Source of the DNA: JAWXTP01 sp044433415
Lineage (GTDB): Bacteria > Bacteroidota > Bacteroidia > Bacteroidales > Rikenellaceae
Length of the DNA: 64,000 bases
Reading direction: 5' to 3'
Assembly (NCBI GenBank): GCA_044433415.1
Contig: JAWXTP010000002.1
Span: 1-64,000, forward strand
Part shown: positions 26,733 through 35,136 of the stretch, in pieces
Layout: the number at the start of each line of letters is the position of its first letter
Numbering within the stretch: position 1 is the first letter of the stretch
The notes under the pieces: model-generated
Database searches by the model: none
The model's input: the letters and a program-made list of their open reading frames with translations, nothing else
Told to the model about the DNA's origin: nothing
Translations under genes and position numbers: made by a program

Positions 26733-28742
26733 TTACCTTTCTGGGTAAACTATACGAGTATGATAAATATTAGATAACTTCTCAACAAATACTGCTTTAA
26801 CATCAGCAATTTCTCTTAAAGTTATAGGAGCTTCATTAAATTGACCTTCATCTATCTGTTTATCAATAATCTTATTTACTAAACCAGATATTGCTTCTAA
26901 TGTATACTCTTTCATGGAGCGACTTGCAGCCTCAATACTATCTGCCATCATACAAATTGCAGCTTCCTTTGAATCTGGCAGATGCCCTGAATAAGAGAAT
27001 ATGGATTCATCTATTGGTTCTCCATATTTTGACACGTAAGCATGATAGAAAAAGAAAATCTTAGATGTACCGTGGTGAGAAATTATAAAATCTGAAATTT
27101 TATTTGGCAGATTATATTTTCTTGCTAATTTTAACCCAGCGGTAACATGCCCTTTTATATACTCAACACTTTGAAGTGGCTCTAGCTTATCATGTGGACT
27201 ATAACCATCTGAGACATTCTCTATAAAGTAAACAGGCGCATCTATTTTTCCTATATCATGATATAACGCACCAGTACGAGCAAGCAATGAGTTTGCACCT
27301 ATCTTAGAAGCCGCAGCTGCTGTTAGGTTTGCAACCTGTAATGAGTGTTGAAAAGTCCCTGGTGCTTTTTGTGCTAACTCTTGAAGTAAAGGCTTATTAG
27401 TATCACAAAGCTCAAATAAGGTAATATTTGTCACAAAGCCAAACACAGACTCAAACAAATAAATCAATTGATAAAGAGCTAGCATTGCACACACGTTAAC
27501 AACAAACCACATCATATCTAGCCATTCTATAGAATTAAACGTTTGATTTCTAATAAAATTAAACGCTATATATCCAAGACAATATACCAATAACATTATA
27601 CCAGTAGCTATAAAAACCCTATTTCTATGATAAGAATCCTGCACAATAAAAGTTGCCGCAAGCCCTGCTGTCAAATTCAAGAACATTAGCTCAAATGGTA
27701 TAGGAGTAATATACAAACACAGCAACAGCACTGTTACAAATTCAAAGATACTCATTCTTATATCATAAAAAGTAATGACATACAAAGGAACTATAGCATA
27801 AGGTATCATGTACAGACTTAAAGTATCAGAAGCCTCAACTAAGCGCGTAGCCAACATCATACATATAAAAACAAATAGTATGAATACTACATTTCCAAAT
27901 TTCTCTGAATATTCTTTTCTAAAATTAATTTGGAAGAAATAATTTAAAGTAAGAAGCAAAGCTACAAAAATAAAGTTACCCAAAATTATATGCCAAGTAG
28001 ATGATTCTCCCTTTAAATCTGCATATTCATCAAGGTAAGAATCTAATATATTCTTTTCTTTCTCCCCTATAAAGTCGCCCTTTTTAATCAAGCCTGCACC
28101 CTTTGGCAAGAACCCTTTAGCAATACTTATTTCTTTTTTCTCTTCTTCTTTAAATTCAGAAGTTAATTTCTCTTCGTATACAACATTATCAATAATCAAA
28201 TCTGAAACTTCTAACTGAGTTTCATTTTTTAATATTTTATTTAAATGTGCATTTATATATTCTGACGCAGTTTGTGGCGTGTAAAATGCAGATGTTGCAA
28301 CAAGTATAAGAGTTTTTCCTTTTCGCATTCGAACTATAGGCGCAGTACTTTGCCTTTCTCTCATACTAATTACCCCTACATCATAAATAGCAGTAATTAC
28401 TTTGTTGAGTTCTTTACCAATTTGTTGAGAAACGCTTAACTTTGTAGAGTTCAAAATGGATGAATCAGGTACTTCATACTTTTTTGTTAATTTTTGAAGT
28501 GCTTCAATAGCTACATTTTCATCTAATGAATAAATAGGAATGAAATTTTTCTCAAAATTGTCATAATCTGCCTCCAAGTCTTCTTTTGTTTTTAGAACCT
28601 GAAAGTCAAACTCTGCTGTTAAGTCATTATAATTCCAATGCTCCCCCAAGATATATTTATAATTACCCTCAATAGGAATAAGCAAAGTTAGAATTACAGT
28701 TGCAACAACAAATGCTAATAAAATTTTTATTTTTATTTTCAT
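26733..28742 (-). CDS. 7TM-HD phosphohydrolase, PgpH-like
   Basis: 669 residues. The order is one N-terminal membrane segment (about 5-25), a long extracytoplasmic region (about 28-245, 7TMR-HDED type), seven membrane segments (about 250-435) and a cytoplasmic HD domain with LYHDIGKIDAPVYFIEN (metal-binding His-Asp) and ISHHGTSKI. This is the architecture of PgpH, a cyclic di-AMP phosphodiesterase. Activity in this organism is inferred. The extracellular part may sense an unknown signal. It is preceded by a palindrome at 28763-28803 that fills the space to the YitT gene upstream, so both genes may form one transcript. Confidence 0.93.
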   Translation of the reverse strand: MKIKIKILLAFVVATVILTLLIPIEGNYKYILGEHWNYNDLTAEFDFQVLKTKEDLEADYDNFEKNFIPIYSLDENVAIEALQKLTKKYEVPDSSILNSTKLSVSQQIGKELNKVITAIYDVGVISMRERQSTAPIVRMRKGKTLILVATSAFYTPQTASEYINAHLNKILKNETQLEVSDLIIDNVVYEEKLTSEFKEEEKKEISIAKGFLPKGAGLIKKGDFIGEKEKNILDSYLDEYADLKGESSTWHIILGNFIFVALLLTLNYFFQINFRKEYSEKFGNVVFILFVFICMMLATRLVEASDTLSLYMIPYAIVPLYVITFYDIRMSIFEFVTVLLLCLYITPIPFELMFLNLTAGLAATFIVQDSYHRNRVFIATGIMLLVYCLGYIAFNFIRNQTFNSIEWLDMMWFVVNVCAMLALYQLIYLFESVFGFVTNITLFELCDTNKPLLQELAQKAPGTFQHSLQVANLTAAAASKIGANSLLARTGALYHDIGKIDAPVYFIENVSDGYSPHDKLEPLQSVEYIKGHVTAGLKLARKYNLPNKISDFIISHHGTSKIFFFYHAYVSKYGEPIDESIFSYSGHLPDSKEAAICMMADSIEAASRSMKEYTLEAISGLVNKIIDKQIDEGQFNEAPITLREIADVKAVFVEKLSNIYHTRIVYPER

Positions 28743-28762
28743 CTTTATAATATTTTAAAACA

Positions 28763-28803
28763 AAAGGCACTTCTAAATAATTGGGTTTTAGAAGCTCCCT
28801 AAA
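28763..28803. repeat. Leader palindrome before the PgpH-like gene
   Basis: GGCACTTCTAAATAATTGG followed by GTTTTAGAAGCTCCCTAAA: arms TTCTAAA and TTTAGAA plus outer G-rich and C-rich ends. It is 21 bases from the start codon at 28742 and fills the whole 61-base gap to the neighbour. Confidence 0.6.
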
Positions 28804-29721
28804 TTACATTGATTTTTTAAAACGTTTAAAACCATCACCTAGAGTTTCATGTACATTTACAACGACAGTAAAAGCATTCTCATCTACTTCCATAATAAAT
28901 GATTTAACAAGAGTCACTTCACGACGATTTACCACAACAAACATCATTTCTTTTGCCTCTGTAGTATACATACCACTTGATTTTATATATGTCCCTCCAC
29001 GTTCAAGGTCGTTAATTATATAGTCTCTAATCTTTTCATGTTCCTTAGATATAATTAAAATCATTTTATCATTTGAAGCTCCTTCAAGTATATAGTCTAT
29101 AACTTGCACGCATGAAAATATGGTAATTATTGAATAAAGAGGCAGTTTCCAATCTTTAAAAACTATCAACCCTATTAAAACAATAATACTTTCAACAATA
29201 ATAATAGCCTTTGATAATGACAATTTCGAATATTTAGAAATTATCATCGACACTATATCCGTTCCTCCACTTGTTGCGTTGGATTTAAAAATAAGGCCTA
29301 AACCTGCACCCGATATTACACCTCCAAAAATTGAAGCTAGTAATATATCGTTACTTAAATTTATTGTTCCTTTTAACATTGTTTCAGGATTTTCTCCAAT
29401 ATAATAAGTAAATAAATTCATAAATATTGGAGTTAATACAGCTGCAAATATTGTCCTTGCACCTGACTTAGCACCAAAAACTTTAAAAGACAACAATAAA
29501 AGTGGAATATCGAAACACAAACCAAACGTTCCCACTTGAATATTATGAAAGAAGTGGTGAAATATAATACCTAAGCCATAAACACCCCCTGGGATTATTT
29601 TATAAGGATTTATAAACAAAACGTAACCTCCAGAAAGTAAAATTGTACCGAGAATTATACTTATCCAAGACAGTGTCCACTGCTTAGTAAAAGGAATTAA
29701 AGATTTAGGTAAATTGTTCAT
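28804..29721 (-). CDS. YitT-family membrane protein with DUF2179 domain
   Basis: 305 residues. Five or six hydrophobic segments in the first 210 residues carry the YitT pattern (GGVYGLGIIFHHFF, SNATSGGTDIVSMIISKY). A cytoplasmic DUF2179 domain follows (about 225-300, MILIISKEHEKIRDYIINDLERGGTYIKSSGMYT). The family is widespread and of unknown role; the C-terminal domain resembles small-ligand-binding domains. Divergent from plsY. A minus-strand TATATTTG (complement of 29820-29827) may be its -7 element. Confidence 0.92.
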   Translation of the reverse strand: MNNLPKSLIPFTKQWTLSWISIILGTILLSGGYVLFINPYKIIPGGVYGLGIIFHHFFHNIQVGTFGLCFDIPLLLLSFKVFGAKSGARTIFAAVLTPIFMNLFTYYIGENPETMLKGTINLSNDILLASIFGGVISGAGLGLIFKSNATSGGTDIVSMIISKYSKLSLSKAIIIVESIIVLIGLIVFKDWKLPLYSIITIFSCVQVIDYILEGASNDKMILIISKEHEKIRDYIINDLERGGTYIKSSGMYTTEAKEMMFVVVNRREVTLVKSFIMEVDENAFTVVVNVHETLGDGFKRFKKSM

Positions 29722-29744
29722 TACAAAAAAAAATATTATATTTG
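29713..29744 (+). promoter_or_regulatory. Promoter for plsY-coaD
   Basis: ATTG (29713-29716), 20 bases, TATATTTG (29737-29744). The -7 element is exact and the -33 has one mismatch. The start of transcription would be near 29751, giving a leader of about 100 bases. It overlaps the start of the divergent YitT gene. Confidence 0.6.
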
Positions 29745-29849
29745 CCCCAGAAATTGTTGCTAAATTACCGATTTTGGGAACAAAGTGTAAGTAATGTGAA
29801 TGTTAGTAATTTCTATTCGCAAATATAATTTAAAAATTTCATTTTTGAT

Positions 29850-30485
29850 ATGATACAGAACATTTTTTTAATAATTATAGCATATTTATTAGGCTCTATT
29901 TCAAGTGCAGTTTGGATTGGTAAACGTTTTTATGGTGTTGACGTTCGTGAACATGGTAGCAAAAATGCTGGTGCAACCAACGTAATGCGTGTTTTAGGGC
30001 GGAAAGCTGCTGCTCCTGTATTCATAATAGATTTCATGAAAGGTTTTGTAGCTGTTAAGTTAGCTCTTCTAGCAGTTGGACTTGATAACGACCCCTCTCA
30101 AGAGTTTTATATGGAAATGGCATTAGCTGTCGCAGCTGTTTTGGGTCATATTTTCCCTATATTTGCTAAATTTAAAGGTGGCAAAGGTGTTGCAACTATC
30201 GCGGGCGCAGCATTAAGCATGACAACAATCCCCATATTATTGTCTTTAGCTACTTTTATTATAGTATTACTTATCACAAAATATGTGTCTTTAGGCTCAA
30301 TGGCTGGAGGCATAGGCTATCCTCTATTTTTATTGTTTGTTGAAAAAGAATCAATAGAACAAATTATATTTGGCGTTGTTATTGCCATAGCTTTAATTAT
30401 TACGCATAGGAAAAATATCAAACGTCTTATTAAGGGCGAAGAGTCTAAAACCTATTTAATCAGAAAATGGAAGAAAAAAGAATAG
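29850..30485 (+). CDS. plsY: Glycerol-3-phosphate acyltransferase PlsY
   Basis: 211 residues with five membrane segments. PlsY motifs are clear: LLGSISSAVWIGKRFYGVDVREHGSKNAGATNVMRV near the N-terminus (motif 1), HIFPIFAKFKGGKGVAT in the middle (motif 2) and the THRKNIKRLIKGEE end (motif 3). It transfers an acyl group from acyl-phosphate to sn-glycerol-3-phosphate, the first step of phospholipid synthesis, and needs PlsX for its donor. It overlaps coaD by 19 bases, so translation may be coupled. Confidence 0.97.
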   Translation: MIQNIFLIIIAYLLGSISSAVWIGKRFYGVDVREHGSKNAGATNVMRVLGRKAAAPVFIIDFMKGFVAVKLALLAVGLDNDPSQEFYMEMALAVAAVLGHIFPIFAKFKGGKGVATIAGAALSMTTIPILLSLATFIIVLLITKYVSLGSMAGGIGYPLFLLFVEKESIEQIIFGVVIAIALIITHRKNIKRLIKGEESKTYLIRKWKKKE

Positions 30486-30943
30486 CCTTATATCCAGGCT
30501 CTTTCGATCCCTTTACTTTAGGTCATAAAGTTATTGTCGAAGAATCAATGAGATTATTTGACGAGATCGTTATCGCCATAGGCGAAAATAGCAATAAAAA
30601 ATCTTTTATTCCATTAAAAAAACGCATTGAGCTCATAGAGAAATGTTTTATTGGTTGCAGTAAGGTAAAAGTAGTTTCTTACAAGGGACTAACTGCTGAG
30701 TATTGTCGTTCGAACAACATTAATTTTATTGTTCGTGGCATAAGAAATACTGTAGATTTTGAATTTGAGCGCTCAATAGCTGGGGTTAACAAAAAAATCA
30801 ACCCCAACATAGAAACTATATTCCTTATGACACCTGTAGAGTATTCAGAAATATCTTCAACCATTGTACGAGAAATAGTAATCAATGGTGGCGACCCTTC
30901 GGCTTTTATGCCAAAAGAAATCACCTTAAGGGAACTTCTATAA
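30467..30943 (+). CDS. coaD: Phosphopantetheine adenylyltransferase
   Basis: 158 residues. Nucleotidyltransferase motifs: YPGSFDPFTLGHKVIV (contains the TxGH signature), the phosphopantetheine-binding region KKSFIPLKKRIELIEK, FIVRGIRNTVDFEFE, and the late ISSTIVREI segment (ISSTxVRE). It makes dephospho-CoA from 4'-phosphopantetheine and ATP in the cytoplasm. The start ATG lies inside plsY. The 3' end overlaps a degenerate member of the palindrome family (about 30927-30953) between this gene and the convergent kinase gene. Confidence 0.97.
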   Translation: MEEKRIALYPGSFDPFTLGHKVIVEESMRLFDEIVIAIGENSNKKSFIPLKKRIELIEKCFIGCSKVKVVSYKGLTAEYCRSNNINFIVRGIRNTVDFEFERSIAGVNKKINPNIETIFLMTPVEYSEISSTIVREIVINGGDPSAFMPKEITLRELL

Positions 30944-30960
30944 ACTCCACTTAGAAGACA

Positions 30961-32157
30961 TTACAACTTTTTAAGTTGCACTCTCATTGTGGTGCCTTTA
31001 CCAAGTTCGCTATTGGCTACAAAGATATGGCCAGTATGGTAATCTTCAACTATACGTTTACTTAAAGATAATCCTAATCCCCAACCTCTAGTTTTAGTTG
31101 TAAAACCTGGGTTAAAGACTTTTTGTTGATTAGATTTAGATATTCCTTTACCAGTATCCTCAACACTTATGTATATCCATTTTGCATCATCTTTAACCGT
31201 CACAGTTATGGAACCTTTTCCTGAAAGTGCGTCTAAAGCGTTTTTCAATAAATTCTCTATCACCCACTCAAATAACGCTTCATTAACAGAAGCCTGTAGA
31301 GGTAAGTCTGTAGAAGTATTGTAAATCAACTGTACATTTTTAGGAATCCTTGTCTTAAAATAACTTACTGCGTTTTCTACTATTTCAAAAATATTTTTCG
31401 GTGCTAAAATAGTCTTAGAGCCAATTTTTGAGAACCTATCAACGACTTTTAGAAGACGAGTTATATCTTTATTCATTTCTTCAACAACAAATTCCTCCAC
31501 ATCTTGGTTACGCAAATATTCAATCCAACCTAACAATGAAGATGTAGGCGTTCCCAATTGGTGAGCTGTTTCTTTTGCCATACCTATCCATACCCTGTTT
31601 TGTTCATCGTGCTTAGAGGTCGTAAATATTACAAAAGCAAACACAATAAAGATAAATATCACACTAAGTTGAATATACGGAAAATACCTAAGTTGCTTTA
31701 AAAGTGTTGACTCACTATAAAAGATATATATGCTATCTGTATTAAACAAAGACAGCTCTATAACCTCATTCATAGTTGCCATTTTCTCAAGTTCCTCACG
31801 TAATCTTTTAGGAGAATTAATAATTTCCTCATCTACATTGGAATAATCTATTACATTATAATTCCTATCTGTCACTATCGAAGGTATGGTACTATTTGCT
31901 TCTATGATTTCTGACAAGAGACGATGAAAATGATTCATCTCTCTATGCGATAAAGCCTGATTACTATTTCCTATCATAGACATAGCATGAGACCATAGTT
32001 GGACTTCACTTTTCTCTCTATTTGATATTTTCTGTACCACACTACTTGTAAATAATAAAGATGTAATCCCTATAATTAAACCTGTAGCAATAAATAATAA
32101 TTTTCTTTTATAGCTTATTTGAGTTGAAAATAAATTGAAAGTATTGTTTTTTGCCAT
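30961..32157 (-). CDS. Membrane sensor histidine kinase
   Basis: 398 residues. There is one membrane segment near 20-40 and another near 155-180, with about 110 residues of periplasmic sensor between them and a cytoplasmic transmitter. The H-box is AKETAHQLGTPTSSLLGWIEYLR with phospho-accepting His in the HQLGTP pattern frequent in Bacteroidetes, followed by N-box NLLKNALDAL, G1 VEDTGKGIS and G2 GWGLGLSLSKRIVEDYHTG. No response regulator gene is beside it, so it is an orphan here. Its signal is unknown. A perfect promoter lies at 32198-32230. Confidence 0.94.
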   Translation of the reverse strand: MAKNNTFNLFSTQISYKRKLLFIATGLIIGITSLLFTSSVVQKISNREKSEVQLWSHAMSMIGNSNQALSHREMNHFHRLLSEIIEANSTIPSIVTDRNYNVIDYSNVDEEIINSPKRLREELEKMATMNEVIELSLFNTDSIYIFYSESTLLKQLRYFPYIQLSVIFIFIVFAFVIFTTSKHDEQNRVWIGMAKETAHQLGTPTSSLLGWIEYLRNQDVEEFVVEEMNKDITRLLKVVDRFSKIGSKTILAPKNIFEIVENAVSYFKTRIPKNVQLIYNTSTDLPLQASVNEALFEWVIENLLKNALDALSGKGSITVTVKDDAKWIYISVEDTGKGISKSNQQKVFNPGFTTKTRGWGLGLSLSKRIVEDYHTGHIFVANSELGKGTTMRVQLKKL

Positions 32158-32197
32158 AGCGCATTATTTTAAAAATAAAAGTTCGTTAAGATAACCT

Positions 32198-32230
32198 CAA
32201 AGATAGTAAAAATATTACTATCTTTGCAAA
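32198..32230 (-). promoter_or_regulatory. Promoter of the histidine kinase, overlapping a divergent -7 element
   Basis: On the minus strand: TTTG (complement of 32227-32230), 21 bases, TATCTTTG (complement of 32198-32205). On the plus strand TATCTTTG at 32219-32226 is an exact -7 element for the DUF4271 gene without a clear -33. The two face apart and overlap, so RNA polymerase cannot occupy both at once. Confidence 0.75.
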
Positions 32231-32238
32231 AAATAAAA

Positions 32239-32288
32239 GGGGGGAGTTCTAATAATTGATTTTATTCGATTTTTAGAAGTTTCCTAAA
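32239..32288. repeat. Leader palindrome before the DUF4271 gene
   Basis: GGGGGGAGTTCTAATAATTG ... TTTTTAGAAGTTTCCTAA. It begins about six bases after the predicted plus-strand transcription start and ends 20 bases before the start codon. Its left half equals the start of the long element at 14011, so it looks like that element with the interior removed. Confidence 0.75.
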
Positions 32289-32307
32289 TAGTCCCCAATT
32301 TAATATT

Positions 32308-33093
32308 ATGCAAGACTCTTTGAAAATAGATAGCCTAGTTGCCTTGTCACCTAAATCCATAGTTTTAGGTAACAAAGCTGAACTTTGTAGCACCTTAGAA
32401 AACAACTCTAACGTCTATGCTAATTCTTATATACTTAACGAAACCCTTACAGTTGTCTCATTATTGTTTATTGTTGCATTTTTTTGTTGTACTATTTATT
32501 ACAATAAATCAATTGTAAGATCTATTTTAAATTTTCCATTTTCTAAATTCTCAGAAGACAATTTAAGAGATTCAAATGATTTAAAAGTAATCAAGGTATT
32601 ACAACAATTCTCATTACTTTACGTTTTATCATTGACACTAGGTTTTTTAAAAATAGGTGAAGTAACTTACTTCTCTACAAAGATAGAACCGTTAAATAAA
32701 TACGGAGCGCTTATTTTTATAATCTATATGTTATTATACAATATCTATGTAAAAACAGCAAATTCTGCACTTGAGTGGTATAATTTTCAAAATTATTTCT
32801 TTCGCGAGTATTGGTTTGAGAAAAATTTGATTTGTTCATTTTTAGGCATAATTGCCACTCCATGTGTAATTTTATGTGTTTTTGCCTCGTCAAATGTGAT
32901 ATTTTATACTAAATACGTGTTTTTTTTCATCGCAATAACTAGTATTGGTTATTATTTGATAAAAACTTATCGTTTTTTTAAACTAAAAAATGTTTCATTA
33001 TTGCAATATATTTTGTACTTTTGTACCGTTGAATTTATTCCAATTTCTTTGTTATACGTTGTAATAAACAGATATTTGGACGTTTACTTTTAA
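32308..33093 (+). CDS. DUF4271-domain membrane protein
   Basis: 261 residues with a short polar N-terminus and six to seven hydrophobic segments from residue 45 on. It matches the DUF4271 proteins that in Bacteroidales stand directly before a HemD-like gene, rnpA and yidD, exactly the order seen here. The function is unknown; a link to envelope assembly can be guessed from the conserved neighbours only. The HemD-like gene follows after 87 bases. Confidence 0.82.
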   Translation: MQDSLKIDSLVALSPKSIVLGNKAELCSTLENNSNVYANSYILNETLTVVSLLFIVAFFCCTIYYNKSIVRSILNFPFSKFSEDNLRDSNDLKVIKVLQQFSLLYVLSLTLGFLKIGEVTYFSTKIEPLNKYGALIFIIYMLLYNIYVKTANSALEWYNFQNYFFREYWFEKNLICSFLGIIATPCVILCVFASSNVIFYTKYVFFFIAITSIGYYLIKTYRFFKLKNVSLLQYILYFCTVEFIPISLLYVVINRYLDVYF

Positions 33094-33180
33094 GGAAACC
33101 TCACATACATTATTACAAAAAATAAAGAAATAAATTTAACAAATTATTTATTAAGCAGCTTTAACTTAAATCTATATATT

Positions 33181-34200
33181 TTGAAAATTAACAAACTACT
33201 TGTATCGCAACCAAATCCAGCAATTATTGAAAAATCGCCATTTTACGATATCATTACGAAACATAAAGTAGCGGTCGATTTTGTTCCATTTATTAAGGTC
33301 GAAGGAGTTAGCTCTAAAGAATTTAGAAGCCAAAGAGTCGATGTATCTGCTCACACAGCAGTTATATTTACTAGCCGTGCTACTATTGACAGTTTTTTTA
33401 GAGTCTGTGAAGAGTGCCGAGTTAACATATCTGAAGATATGAAATATTTTTGTGTAACTGAAGCAATCGCGCTTTACTTACAGAAATATATTGTATATCG
33501 TAAAAGAAAAATTTTCTTTGGTAAAGGGAGTTTTGCTGATTTGATGGATATAGTCGTAAAACACAAAGAGGAGAAATACCTAGTAGCTCTTTCAGATCCT
33601 CATAAACCAGAAATACCTAAGGCTTTAGATAAGGCAAAGATTAAGCATGTTAATGTTATTCTTTCTCGTACAGTGTCTAATGAAGTTACTAACAAGGTTA
33701 GCGATATTTCTAATTATGATATGCTAGTTTTTTATTCTCCAGCTGAAATTGCATCCTTAACATCACAGTTTGAGGGTAAAATTAACGAGAATACAGTTAT
33801 TGCTACATTTGGTGTTGGTACAGCGCAAGCCGCTATTAATGCAGGTCTAAACGTTAACGTACTTGCTCCTACCAAAGAATGCCCTTCTATGGTTACAGCA
33901 ATATGTAAGTTTATCGACAAGTTTAACAAAGGGGAAGAGATAGACACAACGTATATTTCTGAAATGATAAAAGCTACCGCAGCACAAAATGAACTTGTTA
34001 TGGCTAAGGTTAAGCAAATGTCTAAAACTAAGAAAAGTTCTACTTGTAAAAGCGCGAGTTCTAAAAGCTCTAGTACAAAAAGTACAAGTGCTAAAAGTTG
34101 CTCAAAAACTACAGCTACAAAAACACCTACTTCAAGATGTAATACAGCAAAAAAAACGACAACAAGAACAACTAAAGCAACAAAAGCTATAGCTGAATAA
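33181..34200 (+). CDS. Uroporphyrinogen-III synthase-like protein with Lys/Ser/Thr-rich tail
   Basis: 339 residues from a TTG start (the next ATG in frame is too far inside). Residues 1-250 follow the HemD-like fold (KINKLLVSQPNP, FVPFIKVEGVSSKEFRSQ, VIFTSRATIDSFF, FYSPAEIASL, IATFGVGTAQAAINAGLNV). From about 270 to the end the sequence turns into a low-complexity tail of Lys, Ser, Thr and some Cys, repeating TKSSSTKSTS-type units, which is not part of the enzyme and looks like a nucleic-acid-binding histone-like tail. No other haem genes are nearby, and many Bacteroidales lack the full haem pathway, so the role is uncertain. It is followed by rnpA. Confidence 0.85.
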   Translation: MKINKLLVSQPNPAIIEKSPFYDIITKHKVAVDFVPFIKVEGVSSKEFRSQRVDVSAHTAVIFTSRATIDSFFRVCEECRVNISEDMKYFCVTEAIALYLQKYIVYRKRKIFFGKGSFADLMDIVVKHKEEKYLVALSDPHKPEIPKALDKAKIKHVNVILSRTVSNEVTNKVSDISNYDMLVFYSPAEIASLTSQFEGKINENTVIATFGVGTAQAAINAGLNVNVLAPTKECPSMVTAICKFIDKFNKGEEIDTTYISEMIKATAAQNELVMAKVKQMSKTKKSSTCKSASSKSSSTKSTSAKSCSKTTATKTPTSRCNTAKKTTTRTTKATKAIAE

Positions 34201-34237
34201 CATTAGCTGAACAGCTTTTTTTAATTATATGTATTTG

Positions 34238-34270
34238 ATGTACACCAGTGTCATTAGCACTGGTGTACAT
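34238..34270. promoter_or_regulatory. Perfect 13-base-pair hairpin before rnpA
   Basis: ATGTACACCAGTG (34238-34250) and its exact complement (34258-34270) with a 7-base loop. No T-run follows, so it may be an mRNA processing or stability element between the HemD-like gene and rnpA and not a simple terminator. Confidence 0.6.
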
Positions 34271-34333
34271 TACTAAAGAGGGTTTCTAAATAAGAAATCA
34301 ATTATTCCTCTTAATACAACATTTATATACATT

Positions 34334-34726
34334 TTGACAGAGATTAAACAAATAAGGAATACACTTCCAAAGAGTGAGAGATTATCGGGGGTAACTGTAG
34401 TAAATCAGCTATTTGCTAGCGGTATAGGCTTTACTTCATATCCTTTGAGATGTGTCTACTGCCTTAAGCCTAGCGATGAAAAGCAGGTTAAAATATTAGT
34501 GTCTGTTGGTAAAAAGTATCACAAAAGAGCAGTTAAGCGCAATAAAGTAAAGCGCCGCATTAGAGAAGCATACAGATTAAATAAACACTTCCTTCTTAAA
34601 AATATGCCCGAGAACATATCTTTAGAGATAGCATTCATTTACATATCTAAGAACGAGGAAGAGTATAATACTATTGAAAATGGAATCAAAAAGTCGTTCT
34701 CAAAACTTCTCACAAAGATTAACTAA
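34334..34726 (+). CDS. rnpA: Ribonuclease P protein component
   Basis: 130 residues from a TTG start. The family signature is [21 protein letters not shown] (RNR motif, residues about 68-88), with the N-terminal LPKSERLSG and VNQLFASG segments. It binds the catalytic RNA of RNase P, which matures the 5' ends of tRNAs. The gene overlaps yidD by about 47 bases. It is one of two consecutive genes here that begin with TTG. Confidence 0.96.
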   Translation: MTEIKQIRNTLPKSERLSGVTVVNQLFASGIGFTSYPLRCVYCLKPSDEKQVKILVSVGKKYHKRAVKRNKVKRRIREAYRLNKHFLLKNMPENISLEIAFIYISKNEEEYNTIENGIKKSFSKLLTKIN

Positions 34727-34940
34727 GATAGCTGTATTTATACCTATTTTACTAATTAGGTTTTATCAAATAGCAATATCGCCTCACTTTCCTCCTATGT
34801 GTCGGTACACACCGACCTGCTCTTCCTATGCACTTCAAGCATACAAAAAGCACGGATTCGTCAAGGGTACCTACCTCACAGCAAAAAGAATCCTTTCTTG
34901 TCGTCCAGGAGGTGGCTCTGGTTACGATCCCATTCCATAA
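34680..34940 (+). CDS. yidD: YidD membrane-insertion efficiency factor
   Basis: 86 residues from the ATG at 34680; a TTG two codons earlier (34674) is a possible alternative start. Core motif: [34 protein letters not shown], with three Cys, then [17 protein letters not shown], the fixed end of the family. YidD helps YidC insert inner membrane proteins. The yidC gene itself is not in the window. The N-terminal extension of about 20 residues overlaps rnpA. Confidence 0.95.
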   Translation: MESKSRSQNFSQRLTKIAVFIPILLIRFYQIAISPHFPPMCRYTPTCSSYALQAYKKHGFVKGTYLTAKRILSCRPGGGSGYDPIP

Positions 34941-34980
34941 ACAACTAATGACAAATAACAGTAAAAACACACATTTTACC

Positions 34981-35011
34981 TTTGCCTTTATAATATAATT
35001 TTATAACTTTG
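34981..35011 (+). promoter_or_regulatory. Promoter of the lipoprotein gene at 35137
   Basis: TTTG (34981-34984), 19 bases, TAACTTTG (35004-35011): a complete match. The leader would be about 118 bases long and contains the palindrome at 35090-35112. Confidence 0.8.
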
Positions 35012-35089
35012 CGGTATAAAAGCTATATTTAAATTATTTCAAGTATAACTTTTAGTAATTCCCCTTGTGCGTTATATATACAAAATCAA

Positions 35090-35112
35090 TAGAGAGTTAT
35101 AGTAACTCCCTA
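35090..35112. repeat. Leader palindrome before the lipoprotein gene
   Basis: TAGAGAGTTATAGTAACTCCCTA: a compact, diverged member of the palindrome family (AGAGAGTTA / TAACTCCCT), ending 25 bases before the start codon at 35137. Confidence 0.55.
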
Positions 35113-35136
35113 ATATTAATCTAATAAGAACAAATT

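Noticed and set aside
33989..34192. Leu/Lys/Gln-rich frame inside the tail of the HemD-like gene
   Set aside because: It is a frame-shifted reading of the low-complexity tail, and the main frame is supported by the upstream enzyme domain.
33181..34200. HemD-like gene as evidence for a full haem pathway
   Set aside because: No other hem gene is visible, and the protein is conserved beside rnpA in Bacteroidales that need external haem.
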